Below are positions 1-8,062 of a stretch of DNA of 17,178 nt, one piece after another. The stretch lies in contig JAAMXP010003976.1 in the NCBI GenBank assembly GCA_019693395.1, positions 1-17,178 of the forward strand, read 5' to 3'. Under the pieces are notes generated by a model. That model searched no databases. It was not told where the DNA came from and saw only the letters and a list, made by a program, of their open reading frames with translations. Positions within the stretch are counted from its first letter, which is position 1, and every line of letters begins with the position of its first letter. The position numbers and the translations under genes were made by a program. Source of the DNA: Ettlia oleoabundans. Lineage: Eukaryota > Chlorophyta > Chlorophyceae > Chlamydomonadales.

Positions 1-201
1 GGGGTGGGGGGGCCGGGGCGGCGGGGCGGGGCTAGCACACAACCCCAGGGTACCCAAAAGCGTTGTTTTCCTGATTGAGAAAAATTTGCACCTAAACCCT
101 CAGGATTCGAATATGTGGAATACCCCCAGCACCGGCCTAGCAACCCCACGCTGCTTCAGGATTGATGCAGGACAACTTGGGCCACTGCCAGGGGACTGTA
201 C
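1..201. other. Downstream flank of the hypothetical minus-strand gene; G-rich start
   Basis: The first 32 bases are almost pure G/C (G-runs with GGCGGGGC steps). The rest is unremarkable and should hold the 3' UTR of the minus-strand gene ending at 202. No TGTAA on the minus strand and no gene was seen here. Confidence 0.4.
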
Positions 202-1482
202 TCAGTTAAAGCCCCCGCCTGGAGCCTGGGGCCTGGCCGCCTGGAGCCCAGCACACCTCGTCACACCACACACACCTGAGTCGGCGCGGGGGACGCTGGC
301 GGGGTTGGTCACCAGCTTAGACAGGAACTCAAAACGGTCCACGCCGCCTGTGGTTGGGAGGGGCTCCAGATCCAGCCCCGCCGCCCCTGCTGCCGCCGCC
401 ATGCGATAGCCCCTGGCTTTTGAGGGTGTGCCTTGCTGTTCATCCAGGGTGGAGAAGGGAGAGGAGGCAAACCCGCCAGCCAACGCGCCGGGCGCCTGAA
501 CTGACATTGTGCCAGCAAAGCCGACACGTGGCGGTGGCTGCAAGGCAGAAAGGAGTAGGCGGGCACACACCAGATCGAGTCAGAAGGCACATACTTTGTT
601 TTAACGGGGGGGAATCAACAGTGGAAGATGCATTCCACTGCTTTGACTTGCACGGAGCCACCACCACAGTATCCCTTAGACAATTTCTGATGCACAAAGT
701 ACGGAAGACACAATGCATTGCATACGTCCCTGACTGTGCGTGTAAACCAGGCCGTACAGAAGCTGCTGGCCACATGCACTCAAAACAACAGATTTGCTGC
801 TATACATGGGTCCTGGCGCTGCAAGACCTGGGTCTGTCTAATCGAACACTACGTCAATTTTTCAGGTGGATGCCGGGAAAAACGTTCACATCAGCTATGG
901 TGATGTTGGCATGGTGAAGGAAGTGGCTGTTGCGCTTGTTCACCTTTCGTGAGCGCCAGGCCTCCACAGCCCGCGCCACCTTGGCGCTCATGTTCATCAG
1001 CTGCGCCATTTCCGCATTGCTTACAGCAGCCTTGGTCTCCTGAAGGAGTGAAGCATAAGGAAGCGCGGAGCAGCATGGCGGTCGAGGGGCGTAGCGGTAA
1101 CATCCCACGGCGCCAGGAGGCGGCGGAACAGCTGCATGGCAAGACTGGTGGTGGGCAAATGGTCCAACCATATCCCACACGGCGCTGAAAACGCAGACAA
1201 GCAGGCTAGCACGCCAACCAGCCGTGTGCGTGCACCGACCTCAAGCATGGTGAGCGCCGAATCGATGAGCTGCATCTTAGGATAGAGGTTGGCGGCACGG
1301 TGTGGGGCCATGGTCATTGTGTTCAACAGCGCGCCACGCAGGTCCACCAAATCGCCGTAAAACTGCTTGCGCAGGCTGGATTGCACCGCTGCGTAGCTGG
1401 CTGTCAGGTTGGCAGTGGCGGTGGCGCCGCCGCTGGCGGTCGCCACTGCCACTGCAGCCGCCGCCATGCTGGTGGGCCCAAC
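202..1482 (-). CDS. Unrecognised protein, 3' portion of a spliced gene (three phase-0 exons, 5' end unresolved)
   Basis: Three minus-strand exons join in one frame at phase 0: 1482-1240 (81 codons), 1039-944 (32 codons) and 537-202 (111 codons plus stop). The introns (1239-1040 and 943-538) have GT...AG ends with good acceptors (CCTTCAG, CCTTGCAG). I do not recognise the family. The first exon begins with an Ala/Val/Thr-rich stretch and then becomes helical, with a run of Leu, Met and charged residues (around KQFYGDLVDLRGALLNT). The second exon is short, helical and basic at its end (VEAWRSRK). The last exon is Pro/Gly/Ala-rich, with an ordered-looking patch near GGVDRFEFLSKLVTNPASV and a stop at 204-202. 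No signal peptide or membrane segment is seen in this part. The gene lies tandem to and downstream of the DNAJC11 homologue. The phase-0 agreement of all three exons is the main reason to believe it is real; the function is unknown. Confidence 0.55.
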
Positions 1483-1898
1483 CTGCACGCGGCCAGCCAG
1501 GTACCGGCACTGTTGTTACGACTGAGCGTATGCAATGAGCAATGGCCCAGTTGATGCCGCTCGGAATCAATGAAAATGGAAGAAGAAGTCACACAGACGC
1601 AAGGTGCAGCCACCAGGGCGGCCGCCGCAAGGGTCGGTTCCACTGCGACCGTCCCAGCCGCTGCCCACCTTGGGCCGAGGTTCTGCTTTTAACAGCAACT
1701 GGGGTTGAACTAGAGCGTATTAGGAGGGCTGCGGAGACCGCCGCCTGGCCCCTGAAATCCACTTGGTGCACGTCCCAAAGCCCAGTGTCCACTGCTGGCA
1801 GGGCTGCACCATACCAACAGGCAATTTGCAACGGTATAGGGGGGTAGACACGGCAGCACGCCTGCGCTGCACGGCCGAAAGGTCACACGCGCCCTCAC

Positions 1899-2055
1899 CT
1901 GTTGGTAGCGTCTGGGCCGAAGCCCCGCTCCAGCGCAACTCTCCAGCAACTACTATTTAGAAGGTCTTGGGGCACCAGGACGGGCTGGCCAGCCCTGGAG
2001 TTGCCGAGCAGGTGCACCAAGCGCCCTCTCGCCAGCGTTTTCTCGGCAGTTCTGG
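1899..2055 (-). other. Candidate upstream exon of the minus-strand hypothetical gene
   Basis: This minus-strand open stretch is bounded by an acceptor-like CTTCAG (2061-2056) and a strong donor, CAG followed by GTGAGG (from 1898). In one frame it contains a protein-like run around HLLGNSRAGQPVLVPQDLL. It would enter at phase 1 and leave at phase 2, so at least one more exon is needed before the phase-0 exon at 1482. I could not find an unambiguous one. A minus-strand ATG at 2168 (reading MSTLARTELEEMTIGG) could be the gene start, but it is in a different frame and no adequate donor links it to this segment. This is a weak call. Confidence 0.28.
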
Positions 2056-2221
2056 CTGAAGAGGGCGTGACGTGCACAGAACAGGCCCAAGAGGGCACAG
2101 AACAGGGCCCTTGGCGACGATCCCCCAATCGTCATTTCCTCAAGCTCGGTTCGTGCTAATGTCGACATCAGCACGGTCAGGACTTGCCATCCTTGGTCAT
2201 TCAGCTGAGAATGCCAAGCCG

Positions 2222-2226
2222 TTACA
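2222..2226 (-). terminator. Putative TGTAA polyadenylation signal of the DNAJC11 homologue
   Basis: TTACA on the plus strand reads TGTAA on the minus strand, 89 nt beyond the stop codon at 2315. TGTAA is the usual near-upstream poly(A) element in core chlorophytes. A five-base motif is common by chance, so the support comes only from its position. Confidence 0.35.
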
Positions 2227-2314
2227 ACTGGGAGGGCCAAGCAACGTGCGTACAACCAGGGCTGTGCCCCCTGCGCTAGGTGCCCCTGGTGCCGGCAGCC
2301 ACCTAGCGCTACAC

Positions 2315-5300
2315 TCAGTCCTGCCTTCCGCCACCCCCAGTCCTGCTTTCTGCGCTGGGGCTGCCGTTGCTGCTGCTATGTACAAAACTGGGGTTATCGC
2401 GCCAAAGCTCTGCACCAGCTCCTGCCGCCACCAATGGCGCCTCGCTGCCACTGGCACCGCTGTGGCCGCCCGCCGTCGCCGAGCCCAGCGCGTCTGCCAG
2501 CTGCACCACCGCTTCCGCCTCCTCCTCAGCCTCGATCAAAAAGCCCCGTGCCGGCAAGTGCGCACCTTCAGTGTCACTAATAGTGGCGCAGTACGGCCGG
2601 CCCTGCAGCTCATCGAAATGCAACCAGCAGGTGGCATGGTGGCGATGCTGAAAACCGCCGACCTCTAGCCCAAGCACCCCATTCCAGCAGGAACCAAAGG
2701 GGCAAACTGGCAGGCAACAGCGGAGGAAACTGGCAGGCACATAGCCTACTGCCCAATCCAGGCACAATACAGCAGTCAGGGAGGGTGTGGGCTGCCGAGC
2801 CCAGGCACCACAGCGACTACTATTGTGACCGATGGGGAGCAAGCCATGAACCCCAGTGCACTCTGCGGAACTTTCCCACTGTAAGTGTGTCGTGCATCCT
2901 GCACCCCGCTGTGCTCATCAGCACACCGTGCAATATCCTTCCCCTGGCTGCTGATCACAGTGCCGTCAAACAGGGTACCTTGTAGGTATAGTACACAAGC
3001 AAGAGCTTGGTTGCGGCGGGCGAAGGGTCACAGAAGCCCATCAAACCGCTCTTTGGATATCCTGCAAGGCAAAGCGAGGTGGTGGAGGGGTAAGGAGCGA
3101 TTTGGGCTGGCCAGCGCAAAGGGCAGGACAGGCGAGACATGCAGCAGCACAAGCAGGGCTTGGAGCGCACTGCAAGCAATCGGTTGACAGGACAACAATC
3201 CCGCCTATTCCAAACACATGAGTGAAACAGAAGGAAGTTTCTCAAGCTCAGCTGACGGCAGCGCAAGCTTGGCACAAGTGCGTACCTTTATGGAAAGTGA
3301 CCTTTCCACCCTCCACCATGTACTGTACCGCCACAGTGACATCAGCAACCGCCGGCGGTACATCCTCCTCCCCGCCAGCTGCACCGCTGCCGCCAGCCGC
3401 TGCATCTCCCGCTTGCTGATTGCGCTGTGAGCCCGCCGGCTGTGCTGCCTCAGCTGTGCCATTGCGCTCTGCTGCAGGAGGAGAAGAGGGCTGCTCCAAT
3501 GCCTGCTCCTGCTGCTCCTCCAAGCTCCGTTGGACGACTGCTGCCGAATCTGGCTGCTGCTGCTGCTGCGGCGTGGCGGCTGCCGCCTGTGCGGCCTGCG
3601 CACGCAGGATGCGCTGCGGCGCGCCCCTTCCGGCCTGCAGGACCGCTTGCTCCTCTCCGTACAGCGCCAGCACCACCACCAGCCCCCCACTGCGGTGCTC
3701 ACGCTGCAGCCGCCGCCGCGCCACCGGCACCATGAGCTTCGCGGCGGAACGGGACAGCTCAAGCGCCTGACGGATCACCTGAGCCTGACGCTGACGCTCA
3801 GTACGCGACCTGCAAGGGGGAGAGGAGAGGCAGGAGGGCTGACTACTTGGCTACGCGGCAAATCGGCTAGTTGGCTGGCTGGCCGGCTGGCTTGGTCCCT
3901 GCCGAGCTGAGTATATAGATGCATAGGGTAAGAAGGGCAATTTGGAGGGTGGCACAGCTGACTGGCTGACAGGGTGGCTGGCTGGGTGATGAGGGAAGCA
4001 GGCGTAGGACACCGCGTACAACATACGGCAGCCACGCATACAGCCGCCTGCGTGCTGTCTGATGCTGCCTAACAACCGACCATTTCAAATTCAGTCGCAG
4101 GCTATTTGGCAGCCAACCATGCACACACAGAGCACCAATCTCACACAACAACCATCATCAGCCCTCACATACCTGCGAGCTTCCACACTCCGCCGCAGCG
4201 GCCCCAACACCCAGTCCCGCCCAGCCAGGTAGAGCAGCGGTGGAAGCGTATAGGCGGCGACCAACGTGGTCCAATCCAGCGGGTTGCTGCACAATGAGCA
4301 CAAGGCTGATTTGATATGTTGCTTGGGTATGTCGAGGCACATCAACGGTACCGCAGCCTGACACACAATTACTTGAGTATGTCATGTGACTACGGTACCA
4401 CGCATGTGCATTGACATGCTGTAGGAGGACTGCAAGCGGCGGTACTGCAGCCTTAGCCAGTGGTAATTAGTAAGCCGAGTCAGGGCAACAGCAGATGCAC
4501 CACGTGCAGCTGGCGCCCAGAGGGACGGGGAAGCGAGGAGGAACACATGGCCTTCAAAGCTGTTGAGGATAGGGGCACCCTTGGCAGCACAACACCATCA
4601 CAAGGGCTGAACAAAACAAGGACAAAGCAAAACGAGTACCTGGACAGCAGCACTGGGAATTCAAACAGGTGGCCTGCACGGTTGTACCGCAGCTTCAGGG
4701 TGATGCCCTGCAGCGGTGCAGGCGATACAAGTTTGGAGTCTTTGACAGCCAGGCATGGAATAATGTGAGTGGTGGGCTGTTGCATAGGCGTCATCGGAAC
4801 AGACACCCTGCTAGTACCCTTTGTAAGCAAGCCCCGTACTGCAACTCCAATGCTGCACCTGCATTCCAACGATGACGGAGCATCCGCCTGTGGTGGTTTC
4901 AGACAGCCGCCGAGTGCCGCCAACATCAACCTCAATGCCCGCTGTGGTCAGCTTCAGCCCACAGCGTGCTGTAGCAGCAGACGACAGCTGGCGCACAACG
5001 CGACACACCACGCCAGTCAGTGCCCCCACCTGCAATCCATGCGTATGTAGCGTGGCGCGATCATGGATGACAGCATACCGCAGAGTGGCGAGTTTGGTGG
5101 GCAGTTTGGTTGGGGCCAGGATTGATACAGGGATCACGCAATCCAGCCGATACAATGCCGATGCGACAAACACCAGGCGGCTGGCCAGCAAATCGCCCTA
5201 AAGACCAAGCTGCACGGGGCTTGCTCGCATAAAAAGGCATGACGCATGACACATGCCAAGCACTGCGGGAAACCCGCAAGCCCTCCATCAAGCTCTGCAA

Positions 5301-7610
5301 TATTGTCGCAACCAAACGACAGAGTTTGGGCAAGCAAGAAGCCCAGGCATGCAATGGGGGAGTCCTCCGAAGCAAGCCCAGGCACTGAGAAGATATAGCC
5401 TCCCAATTTACACCACCTACCCACCTCCAGCTTGCCCGTGAGCATCAATTTCTCGGTGCGCCGGGTAAGACCCAGGCTCATTCCTGATGACTCAGCGGGC
5501 CCCACCACCCAGCTGTACTCGCCGCTCACGTTTGTAGAAAGCTGCCGGGTGGTCACAAACTGCGGGCAGCCAGGCAGGCAGATGGGTTGAGTGAGAGATT
5601 GGGGCACAGCGAAGTGGGTGGCTTACAGTAATGTGCAGTCTGCGCGTCAGTTGGTGTTCTAGCCCAACTTGCCCCCATGGCAGGAAGCAGCAGTGACAGG
5701 AAGCAAGGCAGCGACGCAATGCAAGCCATCCAAGCAGCAACAGCTACACAGAAACGGTCGGGCGCTTCAATGTGCAATAGTGCTAAATTAACCTGAAATT
5801 CAAGCCAAGAGACTATGTATGGCCTGGCAGCCCTGGCAGCCCAGCCATATCTATGTGGCCGGCTGAGAAGCACCCAAGCTCATGCGGCAAGGCAGCAGCA
5901 GTAGCAGGCGAGGGGCCGCAGGATGAAAGAGGCAGATACCAACGTACAGTATGAATGACACAGCGCCCTCACCTGCAATCCCATGCCCGCATTGGGCTGC
6001 CAGGTGGCCACCAGACTGGCGCTGCTCTCTGGGCTGAGCTGCACGCTGTGCTGCACCGACAGCAGGCTGCGCAGCCCCACAGCGCCGTGCACCTCCAGGG
6101 AGCTGTAGTCGGCAAACTGGCGCTTGTAGCCGGCCAGGAAGCTGCCGCCACCCACGTTCTTCCGCACGTTGACCAGGCCTGCAGTAATGCTGTCAGGCAG
6201 TCGGTCAGTTTCAAGTGGTTGGTTGCAGATAGTGGTGTAGTGCGGAAACCAGGGTTGAGCCGTAAGGCATGGCATCAGTGCACCTAGAGAGGCAGGCATC
6301 ATGGGCGCGCAGCCAGCCCTGTACCCACTACCGACGATATTGACATGGCAAACGGGGAGTGAACCCCAGGAAACAAGGCGTAAGGGTTTGGCTAGGCAAG
6401 CAAGACGGCAGGCAGCGGGCAGGCAGGACGGCAGGAGGGCAAGCGGGCAGGCGGGTGTGCTTACCACCCAGGTGCACCACATCTTGCTCCGAAGCCAGCC
6501 AGCCCCAGTCTCTCGAATCCAGAGGCACATCCAGCCCGCTCGTCATGTAGATGTTGGTCAGCTCGGGGGTGCGGGCCACGCTCCGAGAATACGGCCTCAC
6601 CAGCGCTGCAATTGTGCAGGCAGAACAGCGGCCAATAGATGCAGGGATCAGGCTTTGTGCAAGCATGCGCGTAGAGAAATGTGGCTGCACCAGCTGCCGT
6701 GCGCTGCAATGTTACCGGAGGCAGAGCCTTAGCACAGAACACAAAGTGGTGCCAGCGTGCAACCGGCACAAGCCACAAGCAAGCAGCAGGGCCATGGCCC
6801 ACAGTTTAGGCTCCTCGTCTGCCAACACCGAGCACGTGGCACACACCTGTGGCGTCAGCCTTAAACATGTACACGCCCCTGTAGTTCACGCTGGCCTCTA
6901 GTGCCTCGCTCTTCTGCTTGGCCTTGAAGGCCTCCCACTCCGCCCGAAGCTCATCCCGCGTCTTTAATCGGTCCCCAAGCTGCACAAACAGCAGATGAAG
7001 AGAAACAGTAGTGGGGTGTCAACATGGGAGCCTTAACATGGAGTGTGCGAACAGAAAGCGGCAGACCCTGATGGTCTGGATGCCCAAGGGGACATTTGCC
7101 AGGCGACGGCAGTGCAGATTGAATGCATGTCGGGAAGCAGCAGGTCAACACGCGGTGCTCATGTCACCTCTAGGCCTGCCTCCAATCCCTCCTTGCCATA
7201 GACATCGTAGATGTCGCGCTTCTGGGGGTCACTCAGCACCTGCAGCGGCAGCGGATGACAAGGGGCCAATGCCAAGAAGCATTCTGTTCAACAGGGCCGC
7301 CAAGGTTGGCAGGCTGAATGCACAACTGATGGTCGGTCGATCAGCAACAGATTGCCAACCAAAATTAGGGCCAGTAGTGGCGCAACGTAGCTGCAAGGAA
7401 GCAGCAGTGCCAAACCTCGTAAGCCTGTTGTATTTGTGTGAAAAGCGTCGCTGCCTTCTTGGGGTCGGCGTCGCTGGCCGCCTTGTCTGGGTGCAAGGTT
7501 GTGGCCAACTGACGATAGGCGCGCTTGATCTCTTCATCGGTGGCGGTGGGAGATACTCCCAGCGCGGCGTAGTAAGACCGCGAGTCTCCTCCCTCGCTGC
7601 TGCTGGCCAT
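2315..7610 (-). CDS. DNAJC11: DNAJC11-type J-domain protein (plant OWL1 family), 12 exons, 765 aa
   Basis: Exons (minus): 7610-7416, 7239-7168, 6979-6847, 6605-6465, 6178-5973, 5559-5425, 5197-4859, 4707-4640, 4286-4173, 3809-3286, 3061-2979, 2602-2315. They total 2298 nt, joined in one frame, and all introns are GT...AG. The J domain covers residues about 12-75, with the HPD motif at 40-42, so it can in principle stimulate an Hsp70. Residues about 100-430 are beta-rich and match the barrel-like middle of DNAJC11 (for example VDVGGTRRLSE). Residues about 432-460 hold a hydrophobic segment (TLPPLLYLAGRDWVLGPL). Residues about 469-700 form the C-terminal DNAJC11 (DUF3395) domain. In animals DNAJC11 associates with the mitochondrial MICOS/SAM50 complex; the Arabidopsis homologue OWL1 acts in very-low-fluence light responses. 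Which role applies here is inference. Known homologues are about 540-560 residues. The excess is a Gln/Ala-rich insert (about 538-616) and a Gly/Ser-rich tail. The start is the first ATG, directly before the J domain. Confidence 0.9.
3365..3601 (-). repeat. Gln/Ala-rich low-complexity insert within the DNAJC11 C-terminal domain (coding)
   Basis: Residues about 538-616 of the J protein are almost entirely Gln, Ala, Glu, Pro, Gly and Ser, including a five-Gln run encoded by a CAG/CTG tract at about 3549-3565. Conserved-looking beta/alpha sequence lies on both sides (LVVVLALYG before, VADVTVAVQYMV after), so this is an in-frame expansion in a loop. It stays in the same exon and frame, and no consensus intron removes it. 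Confidence 0.7.
3865..3987. repeat. Intronic TGGC/GGCT-rich tetranucleotide tracts
   Basis: Two imperfect runs of the tetramer TGGC (3865-3895 and 3962-3987) lie in the intron of the J-protein gene between the exons at 4173 and 3809. They look like degenerate microsatellites. No function is inferred. Confidence 0.5.
6391..6457. repeat. Intronic GGCA-rich purine tract
   Basis: This is a 67-bp stretch of imperfect GGCA/GGGC/AAGC repeats on the plus strand, C/T-rich on the coding strand. It begins about 6 nt inside the donor end of the intron after exon 4 of the J-protein gene (exon 4 ends at 6465). It is a degenerate tetranucleotide repeat similar in type to the TGGC tracts at 3865-3987. Confidence 0.5.
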
Positions 7611-8062
7611 ACCCGGTGCTCAGCGGGGTGCGCGGCGATTAGATCAATATATAATACCGATGTGCTGTGTATTGCAACTAATTGAAGTATTTGGAGGCCC
7701 TCAACTTGCACTCTTCAAGCGACAGCCCGGAATCCGTGACAAGCAAGTGCCTTCGATCGAGATTTACACTTCCACAAATAAATAGCGAACGTCTGCTGCT
7801 CTCACAGCCCCAAAAGAGGGGAAGAGACTTACATTGCCGTACAAAAGCTGTACATGTGAGCTGCAGTTTGTACCCCTCTTGCCCAGCCTGGCGTTCCCTC
7901 AGCCTGGTTATACCGCGAGCGTTATCCGGGGAAGGTTGTGAGCGGCACCGACCAGCCCGCGCAAACCGTCGAGCAGACGAACGCAGCTGGCAAAGCCGAT
8001 GCCTGGCGTTCGCTAAATCTGCTGGACTAGCAGCAGGGAGCCGCCCAATCCACGCAGCCAGG
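7611..8062. promoter_or_regulatory. Shared divergent upstream region of the DNAJC11 homologue and the MAPKKK
   Basis: The 452 bp between the two start codons (CAT at 7608-7610 on the minus gene, ATG at 8063 on the plus gene) must contain both promoters and both 5' UTRs. It is richer in A/T than the surrounding exons, especially at 7636-7685 and 7765-7790. The MAPKKK reading frame stays open upstream of its ATG back to about 7682 but has no in-frame ATG, so I treat it as untranslated leader. Confidence 0.6.
7645..7656 (-). promoter_or_regulatory. TATA-like element for the DNAJC11 homologue
   Basis: The minus strand reads TATTATATATTG here, 35-46 nt upstream of the J-protein ATG. If it works as a TATA box, the 5' UTR would be only about 10-20 nt, so it may instead be a chance A/T-rich patch. 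It is the only clear TATA-like string in the shared intergenic region. Confidence 0.25.

Larger units (their letters stand above)
1483..2314. other. Stretch between the two minus-strand genes
   Basis: This 832-bp interval lies between the DNAJC11-homologue stop and the first securely placed exon of the downstream gene. It should hold the 3' UTR of the former, a TGTAA motif, and the promoter and 5' exons of the latter. Several short open stretches exist on the minus strand (for example 1831-1680, read around PAVDTGLWDVHQVDFRG). None gives an exon chain with consistent phases, so no coding call is made beyond the candidate exon listed separately. Confidence 0.5.

Noticed and set aside
2072..2668. 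Plus-strand 198-codon open frame
   Set aside because: It lies mostly antisense to the last J-protein exon, is rich in Ala/Arg/Thr from the reverse of GC-rich codons, and has no domain.
2776..2978. Open frame following the TYK codons at 2979, as a possible read-through C-terminus of the J protein
   Set aside because: Direct read-through hits a stop after a few codons. Splicing from 2979 to the acceptor at 2603 instead restores a conserved-looking DNAJC11 C-terminal segment (GRPYCATISDTEGAHLPARG).
5028..5032. Possible donor (CAG/GTGGGG) that would end exon 7 of the J-protein gene at 5030
   Set aside because: The frame stays open through this site for another 57 codons, which match the conserved beta-rich DNAJC11 region (VDVGGTRRLSE). 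The donor at 4858 keeps that sequence and joins the next exon in frame.
7011..7685. Plus-strand open frame of 224 codons over the 5' exons of the J-protein gene
   Set aside because: It overlaps the J-domain exon and its introns on the other strand, has no recognisable domain, and its composition is explained by the antisense exons.
7682..8062. Possible N-terminal extension of the MAPKKK
   Set aside because: The frame is open upstream to 7682, but the first in-frame ATG is at 8063. The upstream translation has no family resemblance, and the MGQCLS start has a strong context.
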